Source of the DNA: Thereva unica
Lineage: Eukaryota > Arthropoda > Insecta > Diptera > Therevidae
DNA length: 64,000 nucleotides
Reading direction: 5' to 3'
NCBI GenBank assembly: GCA_949987705.1
Contig: OX465281.1
Location: 31,108,942-31,172,941, forward strand
Shown here: positions 45,652 through 56,738 of the stretch, one piece after another
How positions within the stretch are numbered: the stretch's first letter is position 1
How the letters are laid out: each line of letters opens with the position of its first letter
The notes under the pieces: generated by a model
What the model saw: the letters and a program-made list of their open reading frames with translations, nothing else
Told to the model about the DNA's origin: nothing
The model's database searches: none
Made by a program: the position numbers and the translations under genes

Positions 45652-47250
45652 ATGAGAGATTTTTCTCTCACTTGGTGGATTTTTCTTCTGAAATTTTTAA
45701 TTTTAACAATAAGAGATATAATGCCACAAGCATTGGATACTCTTGCTCATTGGGCTACTACAAAGGGTCTAGGCGTCAACCCAGCCAAGACTGAAGTAGT
45801 GCTCTTTACAAAGAAGCATAGACTTCCCAATTTTCCTTCTTTAAGACTTTGCAATGAAACACTGCATCTAAAGGAGGATGCGAAATTTCTAGGTCTCGTA
45901 CTCGATAGGAAACTAACGTGGAGGCCGAATCTTTTAGAAAGAGCAAATAAAGCCAAAACAGCTCTCTTCTTATGCCAAAGAACGATCGGAGTCAACTGGG
46001 GCCTTAAACCCCGCATCGCCCACTGGCTCTATACAGCTGTAATCAAACCTATACTTATGCATGGCATATCGGTATGGTGGACTGCACTACAGAAGATTAC
46101 GTATCGTAAGATACTGGAAAGAGTCCAAAGAACAGCTGAGCTGTGTATCAGTGGTGCAATGAGAAGCACTCCTGCAGTTGCGTTGGATGTCTTATTGCAT
46201 CTTACTCCTTTGGACATACACGCCGAGAAAATGGCAGCCTGGTCGGCTGCCAGGACAAAGGCTTCTCTTGGATGGACTCCATACTCATATGGCCACTCAT
46301 CCATTTTTAGGAAGTTCGCCATCGCTGCGAACAACCTAGACTATACTACACCTACGTGGACCTTGGAGGAAGGTTTCAATACCATCATTCCGGCCAGAGA
46401 TGACTGGACAGATGGTGTTATCCCAACTGGGTCACTATGTATCTTCAAAAATTGGGAACAGTGTAGGCTCTGGTATCTTTTCCGATATATAAATACCTCT
46501 CTTCGTCTACCCGACCACTGCAGCGTCTTCCAAGCGGAAGTAACTGCGATCTGGGAGGCTCTCGAATGGTTGAAGATAAATAATATATCTTATAAGAATA
46601 TATGTATTCTATCGGACAGCCAAGCGGCCCTCAAGGCTCTTAATTCTGTCGCCACAACATTCACGACTCTTCCGAACTGCTGCAGGTCTCTGTGTGAGAC
46701 TGCCACACTGTGTTGGGTTCCTGGACACAGAGGGATTAGGGGAAACTGTAGGGCAGATGAGCTTGCTAGACAGGGAACCGAAGTGGAAAGAAAACCCCAC
46801 TTAACCCGAATGGGAATGCCCTTAGCCTTCTATAAACTAGCTGTGAGAAAAATCAGCTTAGCTCGAGCTGGGCTGAGATGGACCACAGCAACTGTTTGTC
46901 GCACTCTTCATTCAATGTGGCCAACTTTGGACGTAAAGCGTTCAAAATCTCTTGTTCAGTTGAACAAAAAGGAGATAAGCCATGTGGTAAAGGTGCTGAC
47001 TAGTCACTGTCCCTTCGGCCCACACGCCGAAAGATTAGGACTTCCCCACAACGACTTATGCAGAAGTTGTGGTAATGAAGAAGAGGAAGAAACTGTCTCA
47101 AATCTTCTCTGCACATGTCCCGCCCTAGCAAGGAAAAGAGGGACCTTCCTTGGCTCACCTTTCCTTGATGGATTGAGCGAGCTGCAAAATATTGATGTCA
47201 CTAGACTCTGTCGCTTTATCAAAAGCTCAAAATGGCTTGAAATGACCTGA
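45652..47250 (+). CDS. LINE RT C-terminus and RNase H
   Basis: An open frame of 532 codons. The first 20 or so are flank-like. Then IRDIMPQALDTLAHWATTKG (just after RT motif C), GLGVNPAKTEVVLFTKK and FLGLVLDRKLTWRPNL (RT thumb), and an RNase H domain with SDSQAALKAL and WVPGHRGIRGN, ending in a cysteine-containing C-terminus (LCRSCGNEEEEE, LLCTCPALARKR). The first RNase H block is disturbed: WTDGVIPTGS is followed directly by unrelated spacing, so the usual TDGS segment is shortened. R1/jockey-group LINE by the RNase H and the CCTAACCTAA tail. Lacks the catalytic RT core, so inactive although long and open. Confidence 0.82.
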   Translation: MRDFSLTWWIFLLKFLILTIRDIMPQALDTLAHWATTKGLGVNPAKTEVVLFTKKHRLPNFPSLRLCNETLHLKEDAKFLGLVLDRKLTWRPNLLERANKAKTALFLCQRTIGVNWGLKPRIAHWLYTAVIKPILMHGISVWWTALQKITYRKILERVQRTAELCISGAMRSTPAVALDVLLHLTPLDIHAEKMAAWSAARTKASLGWTPYSYGHSSIFRKFAIAANNLDYTTPTWTLEEGFNTIIPARDDWTDGVIPTGSLCIFKNWEQCRLWYLFRYINTSLRLPDHCSVFQAEVTAIWEALEWLKINNISYKNICILSDSQAALKALNSVATTFTTLPNCCRSLCETATLCWVPGHRGIRGNCRADELARQGTEVERKPHLTRMGMPLAFYKLAVRKISLARAGLRWTTATVCRTLHSMWPTLDVKRSKSLVQLNKKEISHVVKVLTSHCPFGPHAERLGLPHNDLCRSCGNEEEEETVSNLLCTCPALARKRGTFLGSPFLDGLSELQNIDVTRLCRFIKSSKWLEMT

Positions 47251-47353
47251 ACTATGTCCCAACACTAGAATGGCATCACAATGGGCCCAACAGCGTGCAT
47301 AAGTGGGCTCCCTGGTGGGGGCAGCCATTTCAACCTAACCTAAGAAGGTCAGG

Positions 47354-48591
47354 ATGTTTGGTTTCTTCAGTTGATATTTTGCAGCTAACGTTGCAACATG
47401 ATGTTTGTTCTTCAGTGGGTGAAGTTTTTTAGGAATTTGGCGGGGAGATAAGAAGTCGTTCTTCGGAAGCCCTATTTCGATTATTTTGGTGACGGCCGAA
47501 GTTGTTGAGTTAATACTCTCGACATCTCTGATATCTTGGAGTTCTCCGGAGTTTCGGGAGGCCCGTCACAATCTTCTTTTGTTCGTCCTCCGTCTTGAAA
47601 AAACGAGTATTGCAAAATAAGGAGCAGCGTCCTTTACTGCAAGAAGGTTCAATAAAACAAGAGTTCGCCTGATATTCGGAGTCCATCGTTATCGGTACCT
47701 TAATTCTTTACCTCTAGATCCAACCGTTCTTAGTCAGAGGAGGGTCATAGGTCCCACGAGAAATTTGTGATACTAGAACACATACGGTCGGTCTTGAGGG
47801 GAAGAGCATAATGTAGTACCTTCTTATCTCCCTGATAGGCAAGCATTACTTTCGTTAACCTCTACATTTAAGTACATTTATAATTTTTACCCATAACTTC
47901 ATTTTCATTTTAGGTTGATTTTGAAAGGCAAAATCCAGTAGTGGCACTTTGGTGTCTGAAACAATAAAAATTTTACATTCAAAATTATTTTTTAGTTTTT
48001 ATTTCATTTCAAAAGAAAACCATATTTTTTAGTTATTTTTAAGCCATAAATTTACTATGACCAGCCATTTCAAAAAATTTAAATTTTATTATGAGTCAAG
48101 ATTTCAGCTTTATTGCGCTAAGATGCGCGCGCATTCCCAGAACTGATATACGAGGCTAGTCATACAAAACTGGACCAGAATCATAAATGTTATTGTTTTT
48201 GTGAAGTAAAGCGCGTCTCTTATGGATTAATGGAGTTTTTGTTAAATAAATATAATGTTCATAGTCAGTGATTACCGGTCATATTAGCAAATTCCGGCAA
48301 TTCATCACGCCAAGTCCTCGAAAGTCGGGAATTTCCTTAAAGACTTTAGGAAACTATTTATCTATTAAACTTTTTTGTAGTTGTTATCTCCACTCTCCCA
48401 AGGAAAAGCGCGCACAAAAATCGTTAAAATATAAAAATTATCTCTTAATTGCGGCTTCAACCCAGAACATAATTAATCGCTTTTGATACACTTGTTGATG
48501 GTTTAATGAACCAGCCACGAATCAGCGATAGGAGGAAGTCCTCAAGGTAAAGAAATTTCAGCCGCAAAGTTCAGGTACAACAGCAACTTAC
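47354..48591. other. Region between the LINE and a candidate exon
   Basis: On the minus strand 47354-47565 is open, and the frame continues beyond the LINE into 42951-42894 (see findings). Next to it a separate minus frame starting MDSEYQANSCFIEPS (ATG near 47690) is open for 59 codons. Neither is identified. 47880-48590 is AT-rich with nothing recognisable. Confidence 0.35.
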
Positions 48592-48675
48592 CTGTCTGTC
48601 GTCGTCGCGCAGTTGCTCATCACCTTCTGAATATGTTGAAAGGTGGCTATAATTTATTGCATTCACACAAGCCAT
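48592..48675 (-). CDS. Candidate first coding exon of an unknown host gene
   Basis: The minus strand has ATG at 48675-48673 followed by exactly 28 codons (starting MACVNAINYSHLSTY and ending DEQLRDDDRQ) and then CAG|GTAAGT at 48592/48591, a consensus insect splice donor in phase 0. No stop interrupts the exon, and its hydrophilic, acidic end looks like genuine protein. No signal peptide. The sequence upstream (48676-49070) is not recognisably transposon-derived and includes TATAAAA-like words about 260 bp away. The next exon should be at lower coordinates on the minus strand, possibly far away. I do not recognise the protein. Confidence 0.5.
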
Positions 48676-49563
48676 GGCTAGTTAGTTGCTCAGTGTTTTT
48701 GTTTTTAGGTTTAATAACTATTTTCTTGGGTCTGTAGTATCGGGATCATCATTAACCTATTACCGACCACCTGAATGAAGATCGGTCAAGTTATGACAAG
48801 AGCCGGTGTTCCTCGAGATATTAATTAAGTGAAATTCAGATGGTATCGCGGTGCTAAACAACCACACGATGACCCAAGACCCGACGCGGGGCCTGTCATT
48901 AGAGTTTGTTTCTTTCAGAGATATTTTTCGGGTTTTATATGTTTAATATTGCGAAAACGTGGGCTAGGTGCACGAAGATTCGGTTTTTGATTAATTAGTT
49001 CTGCTTCTAATGCCCTACTATTTTGAAGGTTGAATGGATTTGTTGAATTGAGCCTGGTGTGTGGCTCTAGTCATCATAAACACATGGATTCGGTGGAAAG
49101 ATTACATTTTTAATAGTAATAACAGTCGAAGAAAACGCTTACAGGCGGCAGACGGAAATTTTATAATGGTAAGGTATTAACTGGCCGATTACAGCAGCTT
49201 AAATTGAATATAAGGTAAACTATGGATGGTGGCTTTTAAGGTAGTAACGGCGAGAGAAGAAGAATTAAAAGTAATAATTATGTTTTTATGTAAATTTTAT
49301 GCTGTGGAAAATAGGACTGATTTGGAAATCATATATGGATTTAGAGATTCACCTTCGACGCCCCCAAAATACAGACCTTTTAGTTTTTTAATTCTGAGGA
49401 AGTTCTCAAAAAAAAAAAACAAAAATTTTTTTTTCATATTGTTATAACATACCTTAAAGATACTTTTAAACAAAAGAATATTTTGGTATAGCCCTAATCG
49501 TTTTATTTATCATGTATGGTTTTCCACACAGGTCATTTAGCCGTCGAGGCCTTATTAGATTAA
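48676..49563. other. Possible upstream region of the 48.6-kb exon
   Basis: No repeat ends or frames recognised. It would contain the 5' UTR and promoter if the exon call is right; CATATAAAAC on the minus strand near 48937-48946 is a possible TATA box, unsupported by an initiator. The part toward 49563 is AT-rich. Confidence 0.3.
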
Positions 49564-49718
49564 AGGCCCCCATACACGGTCAAATTGGCTGTACAACCAG
49601 ATTTTCATCAAACCTATAAGCGCAATGTATTTTGGTCGGCCGACCGGCCCACAATCGATAGTTTTGGTTGTACAACCGCACTTCGCTGTACAACCAATTG
49701 GACCGTGTATGGGGGCCT
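49564..49718 (+). mobile_element. 155-bp MITE, copy 1
   Basis: Ends AGGCCCCCATACACGGTC and its inverse, with subterminal GTACAACCA motifs. A 155-bp inverted copy of the same element sits at 61252-61406. The flanking triplets are TAA and TTA, which fit the TWA preference of PIF/Harbinger elements but are not identical. Non-coding. Confidence 0.8.
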
Positions 49719-50689
49719 TTATAATCATATTTCCTTTAACTTATTCAGCGGTTTCATAACATATTCTTTTTTTCTTATTTCAACGCTATGCCGATTCTAA
49801 GAGTACTGCGGCCAGCACTTGGATCTATGGAACATATGACGATCTCTGCACCTCGGATTCGTAAGCCAGACTGCTTCAGCATTCACAGTAGTTTGCCTAG
49901 CGAGTTGCCACTATTCGATAAGGCTCGGTTTTCATAGGTTTTAATTTACTGTGCAGGGTCCAGTAATTAACCCGACCAGTGCCTTGACAAACCAACTTAA
50001 TATGTCCCAGCAATTTTCGGATAGCATTACAAGATGGGGTAGAAAGAAATCACTTCTAATTAATCAGACTAGCTCTAGACCTCCATCGATTGGCTCATTT
50101 CTTTAGAGTACGAGGACCCTTTTGATCAAACTGGGGAATACTCCAAACCGGCTAACTAGCCGCAGATGGATGAATAGAATTTAAAGCCATGTTTTTCCAG
50201 CCTTAATATCTAGTTCGTCAAAGGTGCTATACATATAATATACATTATTATGTACTCCTTGCTTAAGAACAAGACCAAGAATGCAAGAGCAAGACCATTT
50301 TTGATCATCACTAAATGAAAACTGAACCACACATATCCGTGAGGTGACAGCGTGAGCATCAGTGAAAAAAAAAAACTTATCGATACGGTATAATTCCATG
50401 AAAAGCGAAGAGAAAGGCGCAGATGCAGATGCGGCACCGACGATCACAGTATCCTTTAGGCGCCCGTGAAAAACACGAAAAATACGTTGCCACCGATATT
50501 TTTTAATTTATTCTGATTTCAACAGAAATTTAGTAAAGTTTATTTCAAATACACTCAAACCTGTTTCTGTGCGACCACTTCCCGAAGAGTCCACTTGGGA
50601 CGAACCCTCTCTCTCCACGCTAAAAATTAATCATGGAAGCCTCTGACAAGAAAAGCATTGTATTATCCGCATTCGGGGCACTTTTATCC
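49719..50689. other. AT-rich sequence without a gene
   Basis: No supported gene. Two overlapping minus frames (50181-50447) are short and unrecognised. Confidence 0.4.
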
Positions 50690-51556
50690 CTCCAATGGCG
50701 CTACAGCCAAAATAGAACTTTGGCTTCCTCTAGGGCATTTCTCCAAGTTTGACGGTACCTTGCAGCAATTCTCCAGTTCCGAATGTTGAGCATTATCTCT
50801 GAGTCCATCCCTCCATATCCTGGGTTTACCTACTTGTCTATTTCCTGAAATTTCTGTCACCATGAGCCGTTTTGGAATACGATCATCGTCCATCCTGATT
50901 ACGTGGCCGGCTAGTCTTAGGATGTTGATTTTTATAAACGTTGAGAGTCAAAATCACCGTCGTCAAAAATTCCAACAACTAGTTGTTGTATCTTCTTCGC
51001 CATATTTCATCCTCTCTGGTTGGGCCTATTATGCATCTGAAAACTTTTCTCTCAAACCTGCTGACCCGCTCCTCTATGTCCTGGGTCATAGTTCAAATCT
51101 CGCTACCATAGCATGGTACCTACTGGTCGTATTACTGTTTGGTAGAGTGAGAGTTTCATTTTCCTGTGCACAAATCTTGAGTGCAGGATTTGTTTTTGGG
51201 CATAAACGGCTCTATTAGCCAGAAGTATTCGTCTGGTTGATTGTAGACCCAAGGTATACTGTTTTATCGACTACTTCCAGGTTATGTTCGTTGATGGTTA
51301 TATTTCTACCCAGTCTAAATTTTCCTGCTGTAGATTGTTGCATCTCCTTTCTTTATCTTCAGGCCTCTGTCCTTTGCCGCCTCTTTGCATTCGACATAAA
51401 CTTGCTGCCAAAAAGGGGCTTGCCACGACATTCACTTGTCCGCATATCCAAGTAATTGTACAGACTTGCTATGGATGCACTTCTCTGTACTGACGTTTTC
51501 CTTATCACCCATTTTAGTGCCAGGTTTAAAGGCATGGGGGCTAGCATTTTGGATCC
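50690..51556 (-). pseudogene. Decayed non-LTR reverse transcriptase, copy 2
   Basis: Minus strand. From the right: MLAPMPLNLALKWVIRKTS (RT region just after motif B), then a degraded motif C region, and at the end DDDRIPKRLMVTEISGNRQV and GKPRIWRDGLRDNAQHSE before a stop near 50687. The C-terminal part matches the copy at 21360-22250. The fragment stops abruptly at 51556, the edge of the Harbinger-like element, and no RT sequence is visible on the far side. Confidence 0.75.
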
Positions 51557-51559
51557 TTA

Positions 51560-52591
51560 TGGGGCCCATCCACAGGCCAACTGGTTGCCCAAACTGAGTT
51601 GTGCAAAGAGTTGGTGTTTTGCCACAAACGCTTCAACTGAGTTGATACTTCAACTGTCAATTCAGTATTTTATAGGCAATTTGAACGTTAAATAAAATTG
51701 TAGAAAACCTGCGATTAAGTTTTATGATTATAACAAATGGGTAGTAATGATTTTTTATGTTAATTATAAATATTTGTATGTTTTTAAAATATAAATTAAA
51801 TCCTAAACATATAAATTATGAAAATAATTTAATATTATGTGAACTTTCATAATTTAAATTAAAAATTATGCAATACAATGAAAATATAAACTTGCAAAAA
51901 CATATAATTTTCGAATTCAGGCTTAATTAATGCAAGTAGTTTGCCAAACTGCAACATACACAGCGCGACTAGTTGCCCAAACTCTAGGCCCCGCCCCCAT
52001 AAAATTAAAAGATTTTGATTTATCCCAACTGCAACCCCAACTGTCAAATCAGTTTGCCAACTGCCCCATACACGCTGCGATTCAGTGCCAACCACTGACA
52101 TATAGTAATGGACTGCTGATTGACGATGCTGAATGGCACCATTTTTCTCCAGAAATAGAAAACCTTTTTCATGCAAACAAAAAATTTTTCTTCGAATTTA
52201 GGAGAAAATAAGTGATAAGATGTTTGTTATAATTAACGGAAACAAATTTCCATCACTCATTTTTATTTATTAGCAGTTTTTTCATTAAATAAATGTATTT
52301 ATTCCAAAACCGTGACGGTTATTTCCCCTGTTTAACGAAGTTTTCAAAATAGCTCAAGAGTGAGACAGAAGAACGAAAACTATACCTGTCTATTTTTTTC
52401 TAATATGTTTATATCGCTGACATGCGCTGACGATTACAGTTCATTGGGATTTAACGTGGGAGCGAGGCAGGAATAGTTTTTGGTGCCATTTTTTTGTATG
52501 GGATTTTGCTCATTTAGCAGTCCATTACTATATGTCAGTGGTGCCAACACAACTCAGTTTGGGCAACCAGTTGGCCTGTGGATGGGCCCCA
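51560..52591. mobile_element. Harbinger-like element with 44-bp perfect inverted ends
   Basis: TGGGGCCCATCCACAGGCC begins a terminal repeat of about 44 bp that is a perfect inverted match to 52548-52591. The flanks are TTA at 51557-51559 and 52592-52594, the 3-bp TWA duplication typical of PIF/Harbinger. A second perfect inverted pair of 27 bp (52096-52122 against 52517-52543, starting ACCACTGACATATAG) lies inside. No transposase, so a MITE-sized, non-autonomous element. Perfect ends indicate recent movement. Confidence 0.9.
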
Positions 52592-52594
52592 TTA

Positions 52595-54255
52595 CTTTTA
52601 GTCCATTCAAAACGCGGGGGGGGGGGTGTTCCAAAATAACACCGTTAAGAAAATCGAGCCCTAAAGGTTTTTGGGGTCGCGGATCACGAAAATCGGGGTC
52701 CCGCGGTCCTAAAACTGGGCGTCACCCTTAAAAATTAAAAAAACACCCCTTTTTAGGGGTTTTTCGCGATTATTTCAATAATAATGAAACCTAATGCAAT
52801 GAAATACACTTTTTTCTTTTTTGAAGTAAAACTTCTTTAGGGACGTTTGCTTAGAAAAAATTACATGAGAGTGAATCAATTTCATTCGCGTAACGCTCTC
52901 ACACATGAAAAATCGTCAGAACTTTCGTATAACGATGGGAAAAGGGGCGGACCGGGTACAAGGGGCCAAGAAACTGGGGGCTGTGTGTGCAATAGTTAAA
53001 ATACACTCTGCCTTACTGCATAAATTTTCTGGCATGTTAGCTACGTTGTCGCCCAGACTTTGCTGTATCTCATTATAGGAATACAAATTCACCATTATGT
53101 AGAGGTGAATTATTTCAGATTTTTCTTGTGTTTGGTCACTGGCCAGGCTTATGCCGCGGACACTTTGGAGTTGACTGACATGTTGGAAGCGGCATATACG
53201 ACAAGAATTTTCGGCGCAGCATGAGCAAGTAGATCTGCTTTTTGGCGTGGCCAAACATGTAGCACTGTCGGGAAGTTACGGTATAAAGACTTGAGACTTG
53301 CTTAAAATGCCAAACGATGTAAACAAATATGAAAAAATGAAAGAAAAACTGAACAATACATCTTTCTTACGTTTATTTTGTTATTGTCTCCAATATAAAA
53401 TACTTTTTGCACGCTTCAATTGATAAAATCGAAGCTGTTAAAACCGTATGTCCAGTGGTTTGGGTGCTTATAATACCAAAAGGGAGTGGTGAATTAAATT
53501 TGTGAGGTGCTCTTGTTTTAAATTGGCACCCACTTCCCCTTTGGTGAGATGTGCTGGACCTTTCCCCTTTTTAAATTACAATTTTTTTAACTTGCACAAA
53601 TCGACGAATCGTTTATGTCAAAACATTACACTGTTGTGAAAATCGTTCCTGATATGTTTTTTGGGTCGCTGATTACGAAAATCGCGGTCCCACAGTCTTA
53701 AAATATGCATGTCACCTTTAAATATGCTTAAAAACTCCCTTTTTTTAACGATTTTCGCGATAATTTTAATTTCAATCAAAAACAATCCAATAAAATACAT
53801 TTTTTGCAACATTTATATTCAAAAGTGGTTGATTTATAACAAAGGAAATGTTATGATAAGGGATAATAGTAAAGGGCTGAAACTATCCCTACATCGCCTG
53901 AAAATATATAGGTTTGTAAAAAATGTTTTTTCAGCTTTATGCTTCAAATTCGGTTTAATCAGCTAAAATAAATTATTTTCAACTACGCCTAGAAAGAATA
54001 ATTTGAAAAAAGGTTGATTGTTTTTTGCATTTCTTTCTGCTCCCTTTAAAATTAATTGGCTCCCTAAAAGATTGTATGGGACGAAGAAATCAGGTAATTG
54101 GCTAGGTGGCCATAAAGGGTGACAATACCATACTCAAGTAGACTGGCTCTCGTTCGCGTAGGTAAAGCTTCATTGGATGTGGTTGGCGGACTGCTTGGTA
54201 AAACAATACTTGGGTTTGGAATAGTCTATGCCGATGCGGATGCAATTATTAATGA
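52595..54255. repeat. Repeat-rich stretch with two copies of a CGCGGTCCC family
   Basis: 52640-52830 and 53640-53810 share, in the same order, GGTCGC...TACGAAAATCG, CGGTCCC, GTCACC, AAAAAC...CCCTTTTT and CGCGATTATTT-like segments; 31920-32030 is a third, inverted copy. A poly-G run (52615-52626) marks the left edge of the first. 54080-54250 resembles 34965-35225. No coding sequence supported. Confidence 0.55.
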
Positions 54256-54489
54256 CTAGCATAAAACCCGCGTGCCTTGCAACGCCTTTAAATAAAAACT
54301 GTTTATTATGTGCAATGTTTTCCTACAAAAAAAAAACAAACAAAAAAGTCAGCTGTCATTATCCCTAAAAGGGTTTATTATAGTGCATTTTTTTAATAAA
54401 TATGGTAAACAAATTGCTGCGTATATCACCTCTGCTCAACAAATCTGCAAGTTTTGAAGCAGAGATTGGCATGTTTATGTCCCCCATTT

Positions 54490-56450
54490 CACTGCGTTAG
54501 GGGATGAATTTCGAAAAATTGCTTCTTAGTGAATGTCCACGTCATTATAGAGATGCACTGTCAAAATTAAAGCCAGCTCCAGCGGTTTGGGTTAACCCCA
54601 TTTAACCCCCTTAGGGGATAAATTTCAAAAAATCGCTCCTAAGTGGATGTCCACGCCATTATAGGGATGCACTGTCAAAATTACCGCCCTTTAGCTTCAG
54701 CGGTTTGGGTAAACCCTATTTCACCCCCTTAGGGGATGAATTTCAAAAAGTCGCTCTATAGTGGATGTCCACGCCATTATAGGGATGCACTGTCAAAATT
54801 TCAGCCCTATATCTATAGCGGTTTGGAAAAACCCCATTTCACCCCCTTAGGGGATGAATTTCGAAAAATCGCTTCTTAGTGGATGTCCACGCTATTATAG
54901 GGATGCACTGTTAAATTTCAGCCCTATAAATTTAGCGGTTTGGAAAAACCCCATTTCACCCCCTTAGGGGATGAATTCCGAAAAATCGCTTCTTAGTGGA
55001 TGTCCACATCACTATAGGGATGCACTGTCAAAATTTCAGCCCTATATCTATAGCGGTTTGGAAAACCCCCATTTCACCCCCTTAGGGGATGAATTTCGAA
55101 AAATCACTTCTTAGTGGATGTCCACGCCATTATAGGGATGCACTGTCGAAATTTCAGCCCTATAAATTTAGCGGTTTGGAAAAACCCCATTTCACCCCCT
55201 TAGGGGATGAATTCCGAAAATTCGCTTCTTAGTGGATGTCCACATCACTGTAGGGATGCACTGTCAAAATTTCAGCCCTATAGCTCCAGCGGTTTGGGTA
55301 AACCCCATTTCACTCCCTTAGGGGATGAATTTCGAAAAATCGCTTTAATAGTGGAAGACCACGCCATTATAGGGATGCACTGTCAAAATTACAGCCCTAT
55401 AGCTTTAGCGGTTTGGGTAAACCCAATTCCACCCCCTTAGGGGATGAATTTCGAAAAGTCGCTCTATAGTGGATGTTCACGCCATTATAGGGATGCACTG
55501 TCAAAATTTCAGCCCTATATCTATAGCGGTTTGGAAAAACCCAATTTCACCCCCTTAGGGGATGAATTTCGAAAAACCGCTTTATAGTGGATGTCCACGC
55601 CATTATAGGGATGCACTGTCAAAATTTCAGCCCTATATCTATAGCGGTTTGGAAAAACCCAATTTCACCGCATCTGGTTTGGAAAAACCCCATTTCACCC
55701 GCTTAGGGGATGAATTCCGAAAAATCGCTTCTTAGTGGATGTCCACATCACTATAAGGATGCACTGTCAAAATTTCAGCCCTATGGCTCCAGCGGTTTGG
55801 GTAAACCCCATTTCACTCCCTTAGGGGATGAATTTCGAAAAATCGCTTTAATAGTGGAAGACCACGCCATTATAGGGATGCACTGTCAAAATTACAGCCC
55901 TATAGCTTTAGCGGTTTGGGTAAACCCTATTTCACCCCCTTAGGGGATGAATTTCGAAAAGTCGCTCTATAGTGGATGTCCACGCTATTATAGGGATGCA
56001 CTGTCAAAATTTCAGCCCTATATCTATAGCGGTTTGGGAAAACCCCATTTCACCCCCTTAGGGGATGAATTTCGAAAAATCGCTTTATAGTAGATGTCCA
56101 CGCCATTATAGGGATGCACTGTCAAAATTTCAGCCCTATATCTATAGCGGTTTGGAAAAACCCCATTTCACCCCCTTAGGAGATGAATTTCGAAAAATCG
56201 CTTTATACTGGATGTCCACGCCATTATAGGGATGCACTGTCAAAATTTCAGCCCTATAGCTATAGCGGTTTGGAAAAACCCCATTTCACCCCTTTAGGGG
56301 ATGAATTCCGAAAAATCGCTTCTTAGTGGATGTCCACATCATTATAGGGATGTACTGTCAAAATTTCAGCCTTATAGCTTTAGCGGTTTGGAAAAAACCC
56401 ATTTCACCCCCTTAGGGGATGAATTTCGAAAAATCGCTAGGGATGCACTG
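54490..56450. repeat. 118-bp tandem satellite array inside the Helitron
   Basis: Units begin GGGGATGAATTTCGAAAAAT, include GTGGATGTCCACGCCATTAT, GGGATGCACTGTCAAAATT and TAGCGGTTTGG, and end CCCCATTTCACCCCCTTA. Spacing between successive GGGGATGAATT is 117-118 bp (54732, 54850, 54967, 55085). One unit near 55660-55690 is shortened. GTGGATGTCCAC within the unit is a near-perfect palindrome. Open frames of about 77 codons across the array (55207-55440, 55710-55943) are by-products of the repeat. Confidence 0.92.
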
Positions 56451-56697
56451 TCAAAAATTTCAGCCCTTTAGCTCTAGCGGTTTAGGTTGTGCGTTGTCTT
56501 TCAGTCAGTTACTTTTTATACAATAGAAAAAAAGTAAAGAAAATAAATCCCCTTACAACTTATTGAACCCCATTTCACCCCCTTCAACCCTTTTTTCTCC
56601 AAAAAAAATAGCCTATGTCCGTCTCCAAGGTCTAAACTATGTCTGTTGCAAATTTCATCAAAATCGGTCCAGCGGTTTAGGCGTGAAAGCGTAACAT

Positions 56698-56738
<41 letters not shown>
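56698..56738. repeat. CAGA microsatellite
   Basis: About ten tandem CAGA units, part of the subterminal region of the Helitron, between GCGTAACATA and GTTACTTTCGC. Confidence 0.95.

Larger units (their letters stand above)
42964..47341 (+). mobile_element. 5'-truncated LINE with 12-bp duplication, itself interrupted
   Basis: AAGAAGGTCAGG occurs at 42952-42963 and 47342-47353, the two edges of a LINE insertion. The element begins inside its RT (LLLDTHFPGSTSLA), continues to DLRPICLT at 43331, is broken by foreign DNA to about 45660, and resumes directly after the RT motif C region through RNase H to a 3' tail ending CAACCTAACCTAA. Foreign pieces are a hAT-like end at 43332 and a Helentron-like element at 44334-45361. 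About 150-200 RT residues covering motifs A-C are absent. Confidence 0.85.

Noticed and set aside
55207..55943. Two nearly identical 77-codon open frames
   Set aside because: They are produced by the 118-bp satellite repeat and do not begin or end at independent signals.
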